Assembly (NCBI GenBank): GCA_035506275.1
Contig: DATJPT010000017.1
Span: 75,831 to 139,830 of the forward strand
Origin: Bacteroidota bacterium
GTDB taxonomy: Bacteria > Bacteroidota > Ignavibacteria > UBA10030 > UBA8401
Direction of reading: 5' to 3'
Length of the DNA: 64,000 bases
How positions within the stretch are numbered: the first letter of the stretch is position 1; the number at the start of each line of letters is the position of its first letter. A program made the translations under genes and the position numbers. Shown here one piece after another: positions 42,268 through 50,635 of this stretch. The notes under the pieces are model-generated. The model worked only from the letters and a program-made list of their open reading frames with translations. It did not search any database and had not been told where the DNA came from.

Positions 42268-43683
42268 TTACCCCCCTTCCGCCCGCCTGCGCAAAACGGA
42301 CACCCTCCCCGCCCCCCATATTGCCACCGAAAGAAATAATCCGGGATACATCGGTTCGATGGAGAAGAAATATTCTCCTCCCGCCAGCTGTCCGCAGACC
42401 AGCCACACGGTCGATACGCCCCAGCCGGCAAGCATGGCGGCGAAGGCGAACGGCGCCGGAATTTTCAGCGTATCGAAATAGCTCGCCATCAACGGAACCA
42501 GCAATCCCGGAATAATCGCCGTACCGATGACGTACCAGAGTTTGACGGCCGAAGGAATCCACAACGCCAGGGCCACGGCAAAGACTGCCGTAACGACAAG
42601 CCCGATTTTTGTCCAAAGCGTGACCGCCGCTTCCCGGAGTTCGTTCTTTTCCGCCGACAAGAGGCGCCCGACAATGTCGTTGCCGATCGTCGACGCGCCG
42701 ATGAACGTAAGGCTGCTCAACGTCGACATGATCGTTGCGAGCATGCCGATGTAGAACACTCCCTTTGCAACCGACGGCAGCGTGATCTCGGCAAGCATCG
42801 GGTACGAAAACATCGGCTGCTGAAGATGCGGCAGCGCTGCGCGGGCGTACAGGCCTGCGGTGCTCGTACAGAAATCGAACACGAACCAGCAGAGCGTTGA
42901 AAGAATGATCCCCCGCTGCGCGGTCGCGCCGTCCTTAGCGGCGTAGCATCGCTGATGGAACGCCGGATCGACGAGCGTCCAGAGAGCGATGAAGAACCAG
43001 ACGATGATAAATTGGAGCGAATTGCCCCCGTGCCACGTCAGATGGAGCGGCGGCAAATTCTGCTTAAGAAATTCCAACCCGCCGAATTTGGCGTACGAGA
43101 ACGGCAATATGATCGCAAAGCCGGCAAACATCAGAATGAACTCGGCGATGTTCGTGTTGACATCCGACCTGAAGCCGCCGACGTACAAATAGCAGACGGT
43201 GAGAAACGTGCTGATGAGAACGCTCGCGGTCAGACCGATACCGAAGATCAACTGCACCAGGATCCCGAGCATCAGTGCGTACGGCGCGGGGGAAATAAGA
43301 AAAAAGGTGAGGAACGCGCCGAGCAGCGAGGTTTTCGCGTCGTACGCATCGTACAGCTTGTCCGGTATGGTGATGAGGTTCGTCGCCCGCGTCCGTTTTG
43401 CCAGGACGAACGCAAAGACAAGGGCAAAAAAATAATACGGGACACCGAAGACAAACCAGTTGGAGATCCCGTACTGGTACGAATATTCGCCGACTCCCAA
43501 TATTCCGCCGTACCACGTCGAAACAAGCGTAGCGACGAATACCGGCAGCGTCAGAGAACGGCTCGCAAGAAGATACTCTTCGGCCTCCGTCCTTTCCTTG
43601 CGCGCCGACCGAACGCCGATATAGACGACGACGGAAAAATAGAGGAGGATGAGCAATATGTCGATGAAGGAGAAAGAAACCAA
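42268..43683 (-). CDS. Sodium:solute symporter, probable thiamine-related transporter
   Basis: The 471-residue protein has about 13 membrane helices and SSS-family features: SFIDILLILLYFSVVVYIGVRSARK at the start, the loop RSLTLPVFVATLVSTWYGGILGVGEYSY, and TIMSTLSSLTFIGASTIGNDIVGRL in the second half. It lies 34 bases after the thiamine pyrophosphokinase gene, within an operon under a TPP riboswitch. SSS-family carriers have been predicted as thiamine transporters in some bacteria from the same kind of context. I infer that it imports thiamine or a precursor across the inner membrane in place of PnuT. Confidence 0.8.
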   Translation of the reverse strand: MVSFSFIDILLILLYFSVVVYIGVRSARKERTEAEEYLLASRSLTLPVFVATLVSTWYGGILGVGEYSYQYGISNWFVFGVPYYFFALVFAFVLAKRTRATNLITIPDKLYDAYDAKTSLLGAFLTFFLISPAPYALMLGILVQLIFGIGLTASVLISTFLTVCYLYVGGFRSDVNTNIAEFILMFAGFAIILPFSYAKFGGLEFLKQNLPPLHLTWHGGNSLQFIIVWFFIALWTLVDPAFHQRCYAAKDGATAQRGIILSTLCWFVFDFCTSTAGLYARAALPHLQQPMFSYPMLAEITLPSVAKGVFYIGMLATIMSTLSSLTFIGASTIGNDIVGRLLSAEKNELREAAVTLWTKIGLVVTAVFAVALALWIPSAVKLWYVIGTAIIPGLLVPLMASYFDTLKIPAPFAFAAMLAGWGVSTVWLVCGQLAGGEYFFSIEPMYPGLFLSVAIWGAGRVSVLRRRAEGG

Positions 43684-43717
43684 AGTCAGTCAGCAGCTGG
43701 CAATTGACAATGAACAA

Positions 43718-44374
43718 CTAACGATGAGAAAGAGGTTGCTTGTTTTTGACAATAAAGAGCAGCAGGCTTCCATGCTGCACGGTGATGCTTACGGGAGAAG
43801 AAACGACGGCATTGCTGGTTCCTTCACGAACGCCTAATTCAAGCGGCTCGTTGCGCAAAGGATATTTAAGTCCCTTTGTCGTTATGCCGCCGCAGCGGCC
43901 AAGGGGAAGGAGCGATATGATCGCGCCGATGGGTGAATCAAAAATTATTTTCCGGCCTATGAGATGAATGTCACAGAGGGGATCGGAAAAGACCAGGCGG
44001 ATCCGTTCACAGTATTTTTTTAGAATGCTGAGATTTGACAACGAGTGATCCGGTCTCCCGCCGGTTGCGCCGACGACAACTGCATCTTGATAGCGGTTTT
44101 CAACCAGGTAGTCCAGCGCTTTTTCCAGGTCCGTGCTGTACTGGCTAGGAACGCGGATCGTCTTCACGCGGGAATAATATCTCTTCGTAGCCGGCGAGAT
44201 CGAATCCAGATCGCCGATAATGACGTCGGGGCGGATTCCGAGTTTTCTCGCCTTGTTGGCCCCTCCGTCAGCGCAGACGATGAACGGCTTCCCGTTCAGC
44301 AACGGGCGCATGGCCTTCTTGGGGAGAACCTCACCGTTGCAGATAATAATTGCGCTGCGTTTCTTTTTCATCAC
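43718..44374 (-). CDS. Thiamine pyrophosphokinase
   Basis: A 218-residue enzyme with the TPK motifs: AIIICNGEVLP near the start, VCADGGANKARKLGIRPDVIIGDLDSI (residues about 33-59, with the DGGAN and GDLDS boxes), YSTDLEKALDYL near 80 and VVGATGGRPDHSLSNLSIL near 99-118. The C-terminal beta domain has SLLPLGRCGGITTKGLKYPL and ends SITVQHGSLLLFIV. It converts thiamine to thiamine pyrophosphate with ATP. It starts 11 bases after the TonB receptor gene and is controlled by the same TPP riboswitch, so product TPP shuts off its own supply. Confidence 0.9.
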   Translation of the reverse strand: MMKKKRSAIIICNGEVLPKKAMRPLLNGKPFIVCADGGANKARKLGIRPDVIIGDLDSISPATKRYYSRVKTIRVPSQYSTDLEKALDYLVENRYQDAVVVGATGGRPDHSLSNLSILKKYCERIRLVFSDPLCDIHLIGRKIIFDSPIGAIISLLPLGRCGGITTKGLKYPLRNEPLELGVREGTSNAVVSSPVSITVQHGSLLLFIVKNKQPLSHR

Positions 44375-44385
44375 ATCAGTGAACG

Positions 44386-46653
44386 TTAGAATTGGACCGC
44401 AAGTCCGACCACAAAATTTCGTTCGGCGGCCGGAAAGAACAGATCGCCCGCGCCGGTTTGCGTGTAGAGCGTATTCAACAAGTTACGGATCTCTCCGCGA
44501 AGTGTCACGCCGGCGGCCGCAATGGACGGCAGCTTGTACAATGCTTCCAGGTTCAGGACCGTGTAGGCATCGTTCTTATCATCCTCGATTTTGAAGTCGT
44601 CGGTATAAAACGCACCGACATACTTGACGGAGAGCGAAGCGGTCAACCGTTCGGATTGATAATTCAGGAAGAGATTCCCCATAACGCCGGGAAATCCCCC
44701 GATCGGATTGCCGTCCAATTTTGTCGCGTAGACGGCGCCCGTTGAATCGGTGTTGAGCACCGTCTCCCTGACAATTTTATTGGATGACAGCGACGCGTTG
44801 CCGCTCAGCGAGAACGAATACGGCAGCCGCACTGCTCCGTCCACCTCGAAACCGATATGGCGCGTCCGGTCGGCGTTGCCGACGATCGGAATGCCGAACC
44901 TGTTGAGCTTGCCGTTCGGGACCAGCTCGTTCGTAAACTCCATCCAGTAGACGTTGACCGTGCCGGTGAGACCGCCCGATCTGTATCCTGCGCCAAGCTC
45001 GAAGTCGAGCAGCTGCTCGGGCTTCACGAGCGGCTTGGTATAATCATAGACGGTATCGCCGTTGACCACTTTCGTTTCGAATTGCGGAACGATGGTCGGG
45101 TCGTAGGCTGCATTCTCGGCGTCGTAGAGGTTGCTCAACGGAGGTTCGTGGGACGTGTAGGCGACGGAAACATACATGTTCCAGGTATCGGTGATATTAT
45201 AGTTAACGCCGAATCGGGGGTTGAGAAAATAATACGGGTAGCTGAATGAATTATCCAGGAACTCCTCGTTATAGATTCTGTATTCGTTGAAAGCAAACTG
45301 CACGTTCGCCATCAACGATAGATTTTCCTGGATGCGGTAGATGTCGGCGGCGTAGAGGGATGCCATGTATTTTTCCGCGTCGTACTGGTAGAACCGGTAG
45401 CTGACGTCGTAGTTCGCCGGAAGGCTGTCGGCCCCGATGATCTGTCCCCAGTGCGTTCCTTTGTGCAATCGGAATTCCGCGCCGATCGTCAGTTCGCCGT
45501 TGTCGTGCGTCAACTCATACCGCGGCAGCCATCCCCATTGTGCAAGGTCGATGCCCGCCCGCACGAGCGCGGTCGAGATATCCTGCGTCGGATGAAACCC
45601 GTGTGCCTGGTCGATGCGAAACGTCGTCGTGTCGCCGTACTCGTCGAAGTCGAACCATCCGTGCCCTTCGTAGAAGAACAACGTGTTGCTCAGTTTTTGC
45701 GTCTCCGAGATTTTCCATTCGTTCAGGATCTCATAGTGCGGCTGGGTGAACTGCTCGTTCTCTTCCGGCTGGCGGATCAACCCTTCGTCGTTGATGTTCA
45801 TCCTGCGAAGAACGTAACTGCCGTTGTACGATTTCGGCAAGCCGTTGTAGACCAGCTGATCCTGGAGCGGGCCGCCGAAGAAATGGATCCGGGTCGTCGT
45901 GTTCTCCCCGAGCAGGAGCGCCCCGAAGAAATACGAATCCAACGTTGCTCCCGCATGCTGCCTGTATCCGTCGGAGTTGATCTCGCCCAGCTTGCCGTAG
46001 AGCATATATTTGTTGTCCACCAAACCGGAGTTGAACGAGGCGGAAAGCTTCTTCATCGTCATCGGGAGCGCTTCGCTGCTGTCGCTGTACTGCTGGAAGC
46101 CGAACATACTTTCAAACTTCACGTACGGCTTCGGCTCGAATGGGTTGGTGATGACGTTGATCGACCCGCCGATCGCCGGCGGACCGTAGAAGGCGCTCCC
46201 CGCGCCGCGCTGCACCTGTACGTTCGATGCGCTCGCGAGAAGGTCCGAAACGTCGAGCCAGTACATGCCGTGGTCCTCGGGGTCGTTCTGCGGGATTCCG
46301 TTGATCATCACGGAGAGCCGGGATTGGTCGAAACCGCGCAGGGTGACATAGTTATAGCCGATCCCGTTCCCTCCGTCCGAAAAAGAGATCATCGAGGGAA
46401 GCTGGGCGAGCAGCACCGGGACATCCTGCATCGAATATCGTTCCTGGATCAGCCCCTTGCCCAGGTTTGTGAAGGTCACCGGCGTCTCACGCTCTTTTGC
46501 TTCGGTCGCCGTGACAAGTACGGGAGCGAGCGTATACTTCACCGTATCCCGCTCCTTCCCATCCTGGGAGAAGAGAAGCTGTGTTCCGGCAAACAACAAG
46601 AGCATGATGATCGTTTTTCTGCTCAGGGCAAATATTTCCGATCGGTCGTCCAC
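44386..46653 (-). CDS. TonB-dependent outer-membrane receptor, probable thiamine uptake
   Basis: The 755-residue receptor has a signal segment near residues 13-29, a TonB-box-like VLVTATEAKERETPVTF, a plug domain (QDVPVLLAQLPSMISF, VTLRGFDQSRLSVMINGIPQNDPEDHGMYW, VQRGAGSAFYGPPAIGGSINVITNP) and a 22-stranded barrel ending with the aromatic FVVGLAVQF. The gene lies 24 bases below a terminator fed by a TPP riboswitch, the usual context of thiamine receptors (OMR1 type) in Bacteroidota. It should carry thiamine over the outer membrane using TonB energy. No SusD partner is present, which fits vitamin and not glycan import. Confidence 0.88.
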   Translation of the reverse strand: MDDRSEIFALSRKTIIMLLLFAGTQLLFSQDGKERDTVKYTLAPVLVTATEAKERETPVTFTNLGKGLIQERYSMQDVPVLLAQLPSMISFSDGGNGIGYNYVTLRGFDQSRLSVMINGIPQNDPEDHGMYWLDVSDLLASASNVQVQRGAGSAFYGPPAIGGSINVITNPFEPKPYVKFESMFGFQQYSDSSEALPMTMKKLSASFNSGLVDNKYMLYGKLGEINSDGYRQHAGATLDSYFFGALLLGENTTTRIHFFGGPLQDQLVYNGLPKSYNGSYVLRRMNINDEGLIRQPEENEQFTQPHYEILNEWKISETQKLSNTLFFYEGHGWFDFDEYGDTTTFRIDQAHGFHPTQDISTALVRAGIDLAQWGWLPRYELTHDNGELTIGAEFRLHKGTHWGQIIGADSLPANYDVSYRFYQYDAEKYMASLYAADIYRIQENLSLMANVQFAFNEYRIYNEEFLDNSFSYPYYFLNPRFGVNYNITDTWNMYVSVAYTSHEPPLSNLYDAENAAYDPTIVPQFETKVVNGDTVYDYTKPLVKPEQLLDFELGAGYRSGGLTGTVNVYWMEFTNELVPNGKLNRFGIPIVGNADRTRHIGFEVDGAVRLPYSFSLSGNASLSSNKIVRETVLNTDSTGAVYATKLDGNPIGGFPGVMGNLFLNYQSERLTASLSVKYVGAFYTDDFKIEDDKNDAYTVLNLEALYKLPSIAAAGVTLRGEIRNLLNTLYTQTGAGDLFFPAAERNFVVGLAVQF

Positions 46654-46683
46654 GATGAAGATCCTCCGCTTGTCTTTTGTGAA

Positions 46684-46727
46684 ATAAAAAAGCCGCTGCT
46701 GAAATGGAATGCATCAGCAACGGCTTC
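46684..46727 (-). terminator. Intrinsic terminator of the TPP riboswitch
   Basis: On the minus strand AAGCCGTTGCTGA (46726-46714) pairs with TCAGCAGCGGCTT (46702-46690) and is followed by TTTTTATTTC. It lies just below the aptamer, so the riboswitch probably works by premature termination. Confidence 0.8.
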
Positions 46728-46740
46728 AAAATACTATGTC

Positions 46741-46857
46741 ATCGTTTTTCCTACGCTGGCATTATCCAGATCAGGTATATCTATCCCGCGCGAACAGCGG
46801 GATCGTTGTAGGGTATATTCTCAGATTCGCCCGAGGCGAAACACCCCTAACGATTTT
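46741..46857 (-). promoter_or_regulatory. TPP riboswitch (THI element)
   Basis: The minus strand shows the conserved aptamer blocks in order: TTAGGGGTG, CTGAGA, TACCC, ACCTGATCTGG, ATAATGCCAGCG and TAGGAA, with a P1 stem AATCGTT/AACGAT. It binds thiamine pyrophosphate. The downstream terminator suggests that high TPP stops transcription of the receptor-TPK-symporter operon. The stem CCCGCTGTTCGCGCGGG lies in the optional P3a region. Confidence 0.95.
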
Positions 46858-46883
46858 CAGTTCAAAGAACGAATTCTGTGTTT

Positions 46884-46912
46884 AATATACGCCGGCGTTG
46901 AAGAAAAGTCAA
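46884..46912 (-). promoter_or_regulatory. Promoter of the thiamine operon
   Basis: TTGACT (46912-46907) and TATATT (46889-46884) with a 17-base spacer, placing the start about 20 bases upstream of the riboswitch P1 stem. Confidence 0.75.
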
Positions 46913-46961
46913 CTCCCTCCCGAACATTGTCTTTCATCGACCATCTTTTTATATTCTTCGC

Positions 46962-47378
46962 ATGATAAAAGTCGCGGTCGGGATCATTACGCTCGGTTCA
47001 CAAATCCTCGTCTGCCAGCGGAAAAAAACTTCGCGGTATCCGCTGAAGTGGGAATTTCCGGGGGGGAAATTCGAGGAAGGAGAATCGGCAGAACAATGCC
47101 TCCGGAGAGAGCTCCGCGAAGAACTTTCGATCGAGGCGAATGTCGGGACAGAATTCTTCCGCCAGCAATGGGATTACCCCGATTCCGGTTCATTCGAGGT
47201 CTACTACCATCATATCCCTTCATTCTCCGGGACAATGCGCAACAATGTCTTTGAGCAGGTCCGGTGGATCCACAGCGCCGGACTGAACACGGTCGACATG
47301 TTGGATGGAAATAAGGAAGTGGTCGAAAAAATAAGAAGCCAGAACGGAACATTCCCGAACGGCACGGCATCCCGTTGA
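46962..47378 (+). CDS. Nudix hydrolase, MutT-like
   Basis: The 138-residue protein has a complete Nudix box, GGKFEEGESAEQCLRREL followed by REELSI (residues about 37-60), after a strand KVAVGIITLGSQILVCQRK. This layout is that of MutT and related (d)NTP pyrophosphatases. The next gene encodes MutY and the third an 8-oxoguanine glycosylase, so the likely substrate is 8-oxo-dGTP, hydrolysed to keep it out of DNA. Length is normal for MutT (about 130). It is divergent from the thiamine operon. Confidence 0.85.
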   Translation: MIKVAVGIITLGSQILVCQRKKTSRYPLKWEFPGGKFEEGESAEQCLRRELREELSIEANVGTEFFRQQWDYPDSGSFEVYYHHIPSFSGTMRNNVFEQVRWIHSAGLNTVDMLDGNKEVVEKIRSQNGTFPNGTASR

Positions 47379-47405
47379 TCCGCACATTTTGAGCGAGCGT
47401 TCTCT

Positions 47406-48305
47406 TTGAACCCCCGTTTCCTTCATCCGAAAATTCTTTCCTGGTACAAGAAGAACCGCCGCGGACTCCCCTGGCGAACGACACGAGATCCGTACCGGAT
47501 TCTCCTCTCGGAGATCATGGCCCAGCAGACTCAAGTGAGCCGGGTCGCCCTCTTCTACTCATCCTGGCTGAAGAAATTTCCTACAATATCACATCTGGCA
47601 AAAGCGTCCAAAGCTGACGTTTTGCGCCAATGGTCCGGACTCGGCTACAACAGCCGTGCACTCCGCCTTCATGCTCTTGCAAAGCAGCTGGCCGCTACAT
47701 CGAAAGGAAGACTACCCCGAACCGTCGAAGAACTTTGCGATCTCCCCGGTGTGGGGAGATACACGGCACATGCCGTTGCCTGCTTCGCGTTCGGCGCTTC
47801 CGTTCCGGTGGTCGATGTGAACATCCGGCGCATCTTCAGCCGCGTTTTTTGGAAGGTCCGTTCGTCAACCGACATCAAACCGGAAGATACTGTCTGGTCG
47901 ATAGCCCAAGCGTATTTGCCCAAAAAAGATGTCGCCGAATGGAACCAGGCGCTTATGGATCTCGGCGCTCTCGTCTGCACGGCGAGAAACCCGCGGTGCG
48001 GAACGTGTCCTGTAACAACGGCGTGTAAATCCTCCCACGCCAGAGCTTTTACGAAAAAGACTCCGAGCGTCAAAAAACCGGAGCCGTCCTTCAAAGGAAT
48101 TCCGAGGCGTATTTACAGAGGGAGAATTTTGAAAGCGCTTCATGAAGAACCGCTGACGCCGCGGCGTCTGGCGGAGCGGGTAGTCCATCAATTCCATCCC
48201 GATGATCTGCGATGGCTGACCGAACTGTTGAAAACGATGGAGCGGGAAACCCTGATCGCGATCCGAGGGAACGGGGAAAAGAAGACCGTATGCATCGCTC
48301 AATAA
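47406..48305 (+). CDS. mutY: A/G-specific adenine glycosylase, MutY-like, with unusual C-terminus
   Basis: The 299-residue enzyme begins at TTG (no ATG precedes the conserved ILSWYKKNRRGLPWR). It has the catalytic Glu in LLSEIMAQQTQVSR (near 38), the helix-hairpin-helix CDLPGVGRYTAHAVACFAF (near 113-131), catalytic Asp in VVDVNIRRIFSR (near 138) and iron-sulfur cysteines CTARNPRCGTCPVTTAC. The C-terminal 65 residues lack the Nudix-like 8-oxoG recognition domain and read instead like a winged helix (RGRILKALHEEPLTPRRLAERV, LLKTMERETLIAI). It removes A opposite 8-oxoG. It overlaps the glycosylase gene that follows. Confidence 0.85.
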   Translation: MNPRFLHPKILSWYKKNRRGLPWRTTRDPYRILLSEIMAQQTQVSRVALFYSSWLKKFPTISHLAKASKADVLRQWSGLGYNSRALRLHALAKQLAATSKGRLPRTVEELCDLPGVGRYTAHAVACFAFGASVPVVDVNIRRIFSRVFWKVRSSTDIKPEDTVWSIAQAYLPKKDVAEWNQALMDLGALVCTARNPRCGTCPVTTACKSSHARAFTKKTPSVKKPEPSFKGIPRRIYRGRILKALHEEPLTPRRLAERVVHQFHPDDLRWLTELLKTMERETLIAIRGNGEKKTVCIAQ

Positions 48306-48937
48306 CCCCCCGGTATAAACCTCTCGATCTTTTGCGGCAGGATCATAAAAAAATCGCGCCGGCAATTCAGCGCCGGCTTGAAGATTTTCGGGCGGTCCCG
48401 CCGGAGAAATATTTTTACGAGCTTGTCTATTGTTTCATGACCCCGCAGTCGAGCGCGGTCAATGCGGCGAAGGCGCAAAAAACACTGATGGACCGCGATT
48501 TTCAAAATGCCGATATCGACCCCGAACCCCTCCTCCATCAAAAAGAATATTATATCCGTTTCCATAGAACGAAAGCGAAGCTTCTTGTTACGATGAAACA
48601 ACAGTACGGCGAAATCCTCCGCGCGGTCACAAACGGGGAAACGGCGTTCGAAAAAAGGAAGTGGCTTGCAGAGAATGTGAAAGGGTTAGGCTATAAAGAG
48701 GCGACCCATTTTTTGAGGAATGTCGGGCTGAACGACGGTCTCGCAATTCTCGACCGCCACATTCTGAAAAACCTGAAAAGGTTCGGAGCGATCAGGTCGC
48801 TTCCCAGAACATTGACAAAAAAGAAATACCTCTCCGTGGAGCGAAGTTTTCAAAAGTTTGCACGCGAGGTCGGCATACCGATCGACGAGCTCGACCTCCT
48901 TTTCTGGAGCAGCGAAACCGGAGAGATCCTGAAATAA
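48290..48937 (+). CDS. 8-oxoguanine DNA glycosylase/AP lyase (Ogg2-type)
   Basis: The ATG at 48290 gives a 215-residue protein beginning MHRSITPRYKPLDLL; an upstream frame start lies deep in mutY and is not used. The helix-hairpin-helix and catalytic Lys are in WLAENVKGLGYKEATHFLRNVGLNDGLAILDRHILKNLKRFG (Lys near 135, Asp near 153). The pattern is that of Ogg2 enzymes, common in archaea and some bacteria, which excise 8-oxoguanine and cut the abasic site. It overlaps the end of mutY by 16 bases. With the Nudix gene it completes an 8-oxoguanine repair operon. Confidence 0.82.
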   Translation: MHRSITPRYKPLDLLRQDHKKIAPAIQRRLEDFRAVPPEKYFYELVYCFMTPQSSAVNAAKAQKTLMDRDFQNADIDPEPLLHQKEYYIRFHRTKAKLLVTMKQQYGEILRAVTNGETAFEKRKWLAENVKGLGYKEATHFLRNVGLNDGLAILDRHILKNLKRFGAIRSLPRTLTKKKYLSVERSFQKFAREVGIPIDELDLLFWSSETGEILK

Positions 48938-48970
48938 CGCCGACAACGGAATACTTCCTGACCAAAAAAT

Positions 48971-50128
48971 ATGCCAACGCGCAAACCGTTTCTTGTGCTC
49001 GGGGCCGGGCTAATGGGAAACGCCATCGCCTACGACCTGATCCATTCCTCTCCTCACTATGCCGTGACCCTCGCCGATCTCGACGGCGAACGTGCCCGGC
49101 AAACCGCGAGCGCCCTGGACATGGATCGGGCCCATCCTCAGCGAATAGACGTTCGAAATTTTGATGACGTGGTGCGGCTGATGGCGGGGCATTCCGTCGT
49201 CATCAGCGCGGTGACCTTCCATCTCAACCTGCTCCTTGCGAAAGCGGCCATCAAAGCCGGGGCCCACTTCTGCGACCTTGGACATGACGACGGCATCATC
49301 CAGCAGCAACTCGCCGAGGCCTCGCGCGCGTCGGACGCAAAGATCACCGCCGTCGTCAACTGCGGTCTCGCTCCGGGGCTTGCCGATATTCTTGCGATGC
49401 ATGCGTTCCGTCAATTCGAAAACGTCGATTCTCTGCAGCTTCGTGTCGGAGGACTGCCGCAGCATCCTCATCCTCCTTTCAACTACCAGCTCGTCTTCTC
49501 CGCAGAGGGGCTTGTCGAAGAATATTCGCTCCCCGCCACGATCCTTCGCGGAGGAAAAATCATGACGGTAGAATCGCTCACGGAGGTGGAAGAACTTTCC
49601 TTCCCACCTCCATTCCAGAACCTGGAAGCATTCCATACCGGAGGCGGGGCATCCCGCCTCCCTCACCTGTTGGAAGGAAAAGTAGAGTCGCTCGAATATA
49701 AGACGATCCGGTATGCCGGCCACTGCGAAAAAATAAAACCGCTGTTTGACATCGGATTTGCTGAAAATACGCCACTGGCGCTAGGGAGCAATCTCGTCAC
49801 GACGCGCGAATTATTTTTGGAATTGCTTAAAAAACGTCTTACATTTAACGAACCGGACGTCGTGCTGATCCTCGTAACGGCCCGCGGAAAGCAGGGGGGC
49901 AAAGAGAGACAGCGTTCGTACCGGGTCATCGACCTGTTCGATGAAAAAAATTCAATGACCGCAATGATGCGCACGACCTCGTTTCCGACGTCCGTTATCG
50001 CGCAAATGCTGCTTGACGGGACAATTTCAGAGAAGGGGGTCTTTACGGCAGAAGAGATCGTTCCGGCGGAGCCGCTCATCGCCGAGCTGAAAAAAAGAAA
50101 CATTATCATCGAGAGCCTCGACAACTAA
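48971..50128 (+). CDS. Saccharopine dehydrogenase family oxidoreductase
   Basis: The 385-residue protein has a Rossmann start (FLVLGAGLMGNAIAYDLI, GxGxxG), followed by ALDMDRAHPQRIDVRN and VVISAVTFHLNLLLAKAAIKAGAHFCDLG, typical of the saccharopine dehydrogenase/homospermidine synthase fold, and a substrate domain with NCGLAPGLADILAMHAF and GGLPQHPHPPFNYQLVFSAEGL. Relatives include lysine-6-dehydrogenase and carboxynorspermidine synthase-like enzymes. Ligands and product cannot be read from the sequence. It is six bases upstream of yajQ in the same direction. Confidence 0.8.
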   Translation: MPTRKPFLVLGAGLMGNAIAYDLIHSSPHYAVTLADLDGERARQTASALDMDRAHPQRIDVRNFDDVVRLMAGHSVVISAVTFHLNLLLAKAAIKAGAHFCDLGHDDGIIQQQLAEASRASDAKITAVVNCGLAPGLADILAMHAFRQFENVDSLQLRVGGLPQHPHPPFNYQLVFSAEGLVEEYSLPATILRGGKIMTVESLTEVEELSFPPPFQNLEAFHTGGGASRLPHLLEGKVESLEYKTIRYAGHCEKIKPLFDIGFAENTPLALGSNLVTTRELFLELLKKRLTFNEPDVVLILVTARGKQGGKERQRSYRVIDLFDEKNSMTAMMRTTSFPTSVIAQMLLDGTISEKGVFTAEEIVPAEPLIAELKKRNIIIESLDN

Positions 50129-50134
50129 ACCCTG

Positions 50135-50635
50135 ATGGGACAGCAGAATTCATTCGACATCGTTTCGGAAGTCAATATGCAGGAGGTCGACAACGCCCTC
50201 AACCAGGCGCGCAAAGAAGTGGCGCAGCGGTATGATCTGAAGGACGCCAAGTCGACGATCGACTTCGATCAAAAAGAAAAAATCGTGACCGTCAGCTCGC
50301 TCACCGAATTTACGCTGAAGAGCGTCGTCGACGTGCTGCAGAACAAATTTGTCAAACGGGGAATCCATCTTAAATCGCTGCAGTACGGCGCGGTCGAACA
50401 GGCATCCGGCGGGACGGCGCGGCAGAAGATCACGCTTACCGTCGGCATCGACAAGGACAATGCAAAGGCGCTCGTCAAGGTGATCAAAGATTCGAAGCTT
50501 AAAGTGCAGGCGCAGATCATGGATGAACAGGTGAGGGTGTCCGGCAAGGACCGGGACGAGCTTCAGGCGGTCATCGCAAAATTGAGGGCGCTTGATTTTC
50601 CTCTTCCACTTCAATTCACAAACTACCGGTCATGA
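50135..50635 (+). CDS. YajQ family nucleotide-binding protein
   Basis: The 166-residue protein begins NSFDIVSEVNMQEVDNALNQA and includes RYDLKDAKSTIDFDQ and KDNAKALVKVIKDSKLKVQAQIMDEQVRVSGKDRDELQ, which are the well-conserved features of YajQ (two ferredoxin-like domains). Some family members bind cyclic di-GMP and act as transcription co-regulators; others bind tRNA or nucleotides. Length is standard (about 163). The stop overlaps the amidase start (ATGA). Cytoplasmic. The link to the amidase is positional. Confidence 0.9.
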   Translation: MGQQNSFDIVSEVNMQEVDNALNQARKEVAQRYDLKDAKSTIDFDQKEKIVTVSSLTEFTLKSVVDVLQNKFVKRGIHLKSLQYGAVEQASGGTARQKITLTVGIDKDNAKALVKVIKDSKLKVQAQIMDEQVRVSGKDRDELQAVIAKLRALDFPLPLQFTNYRS

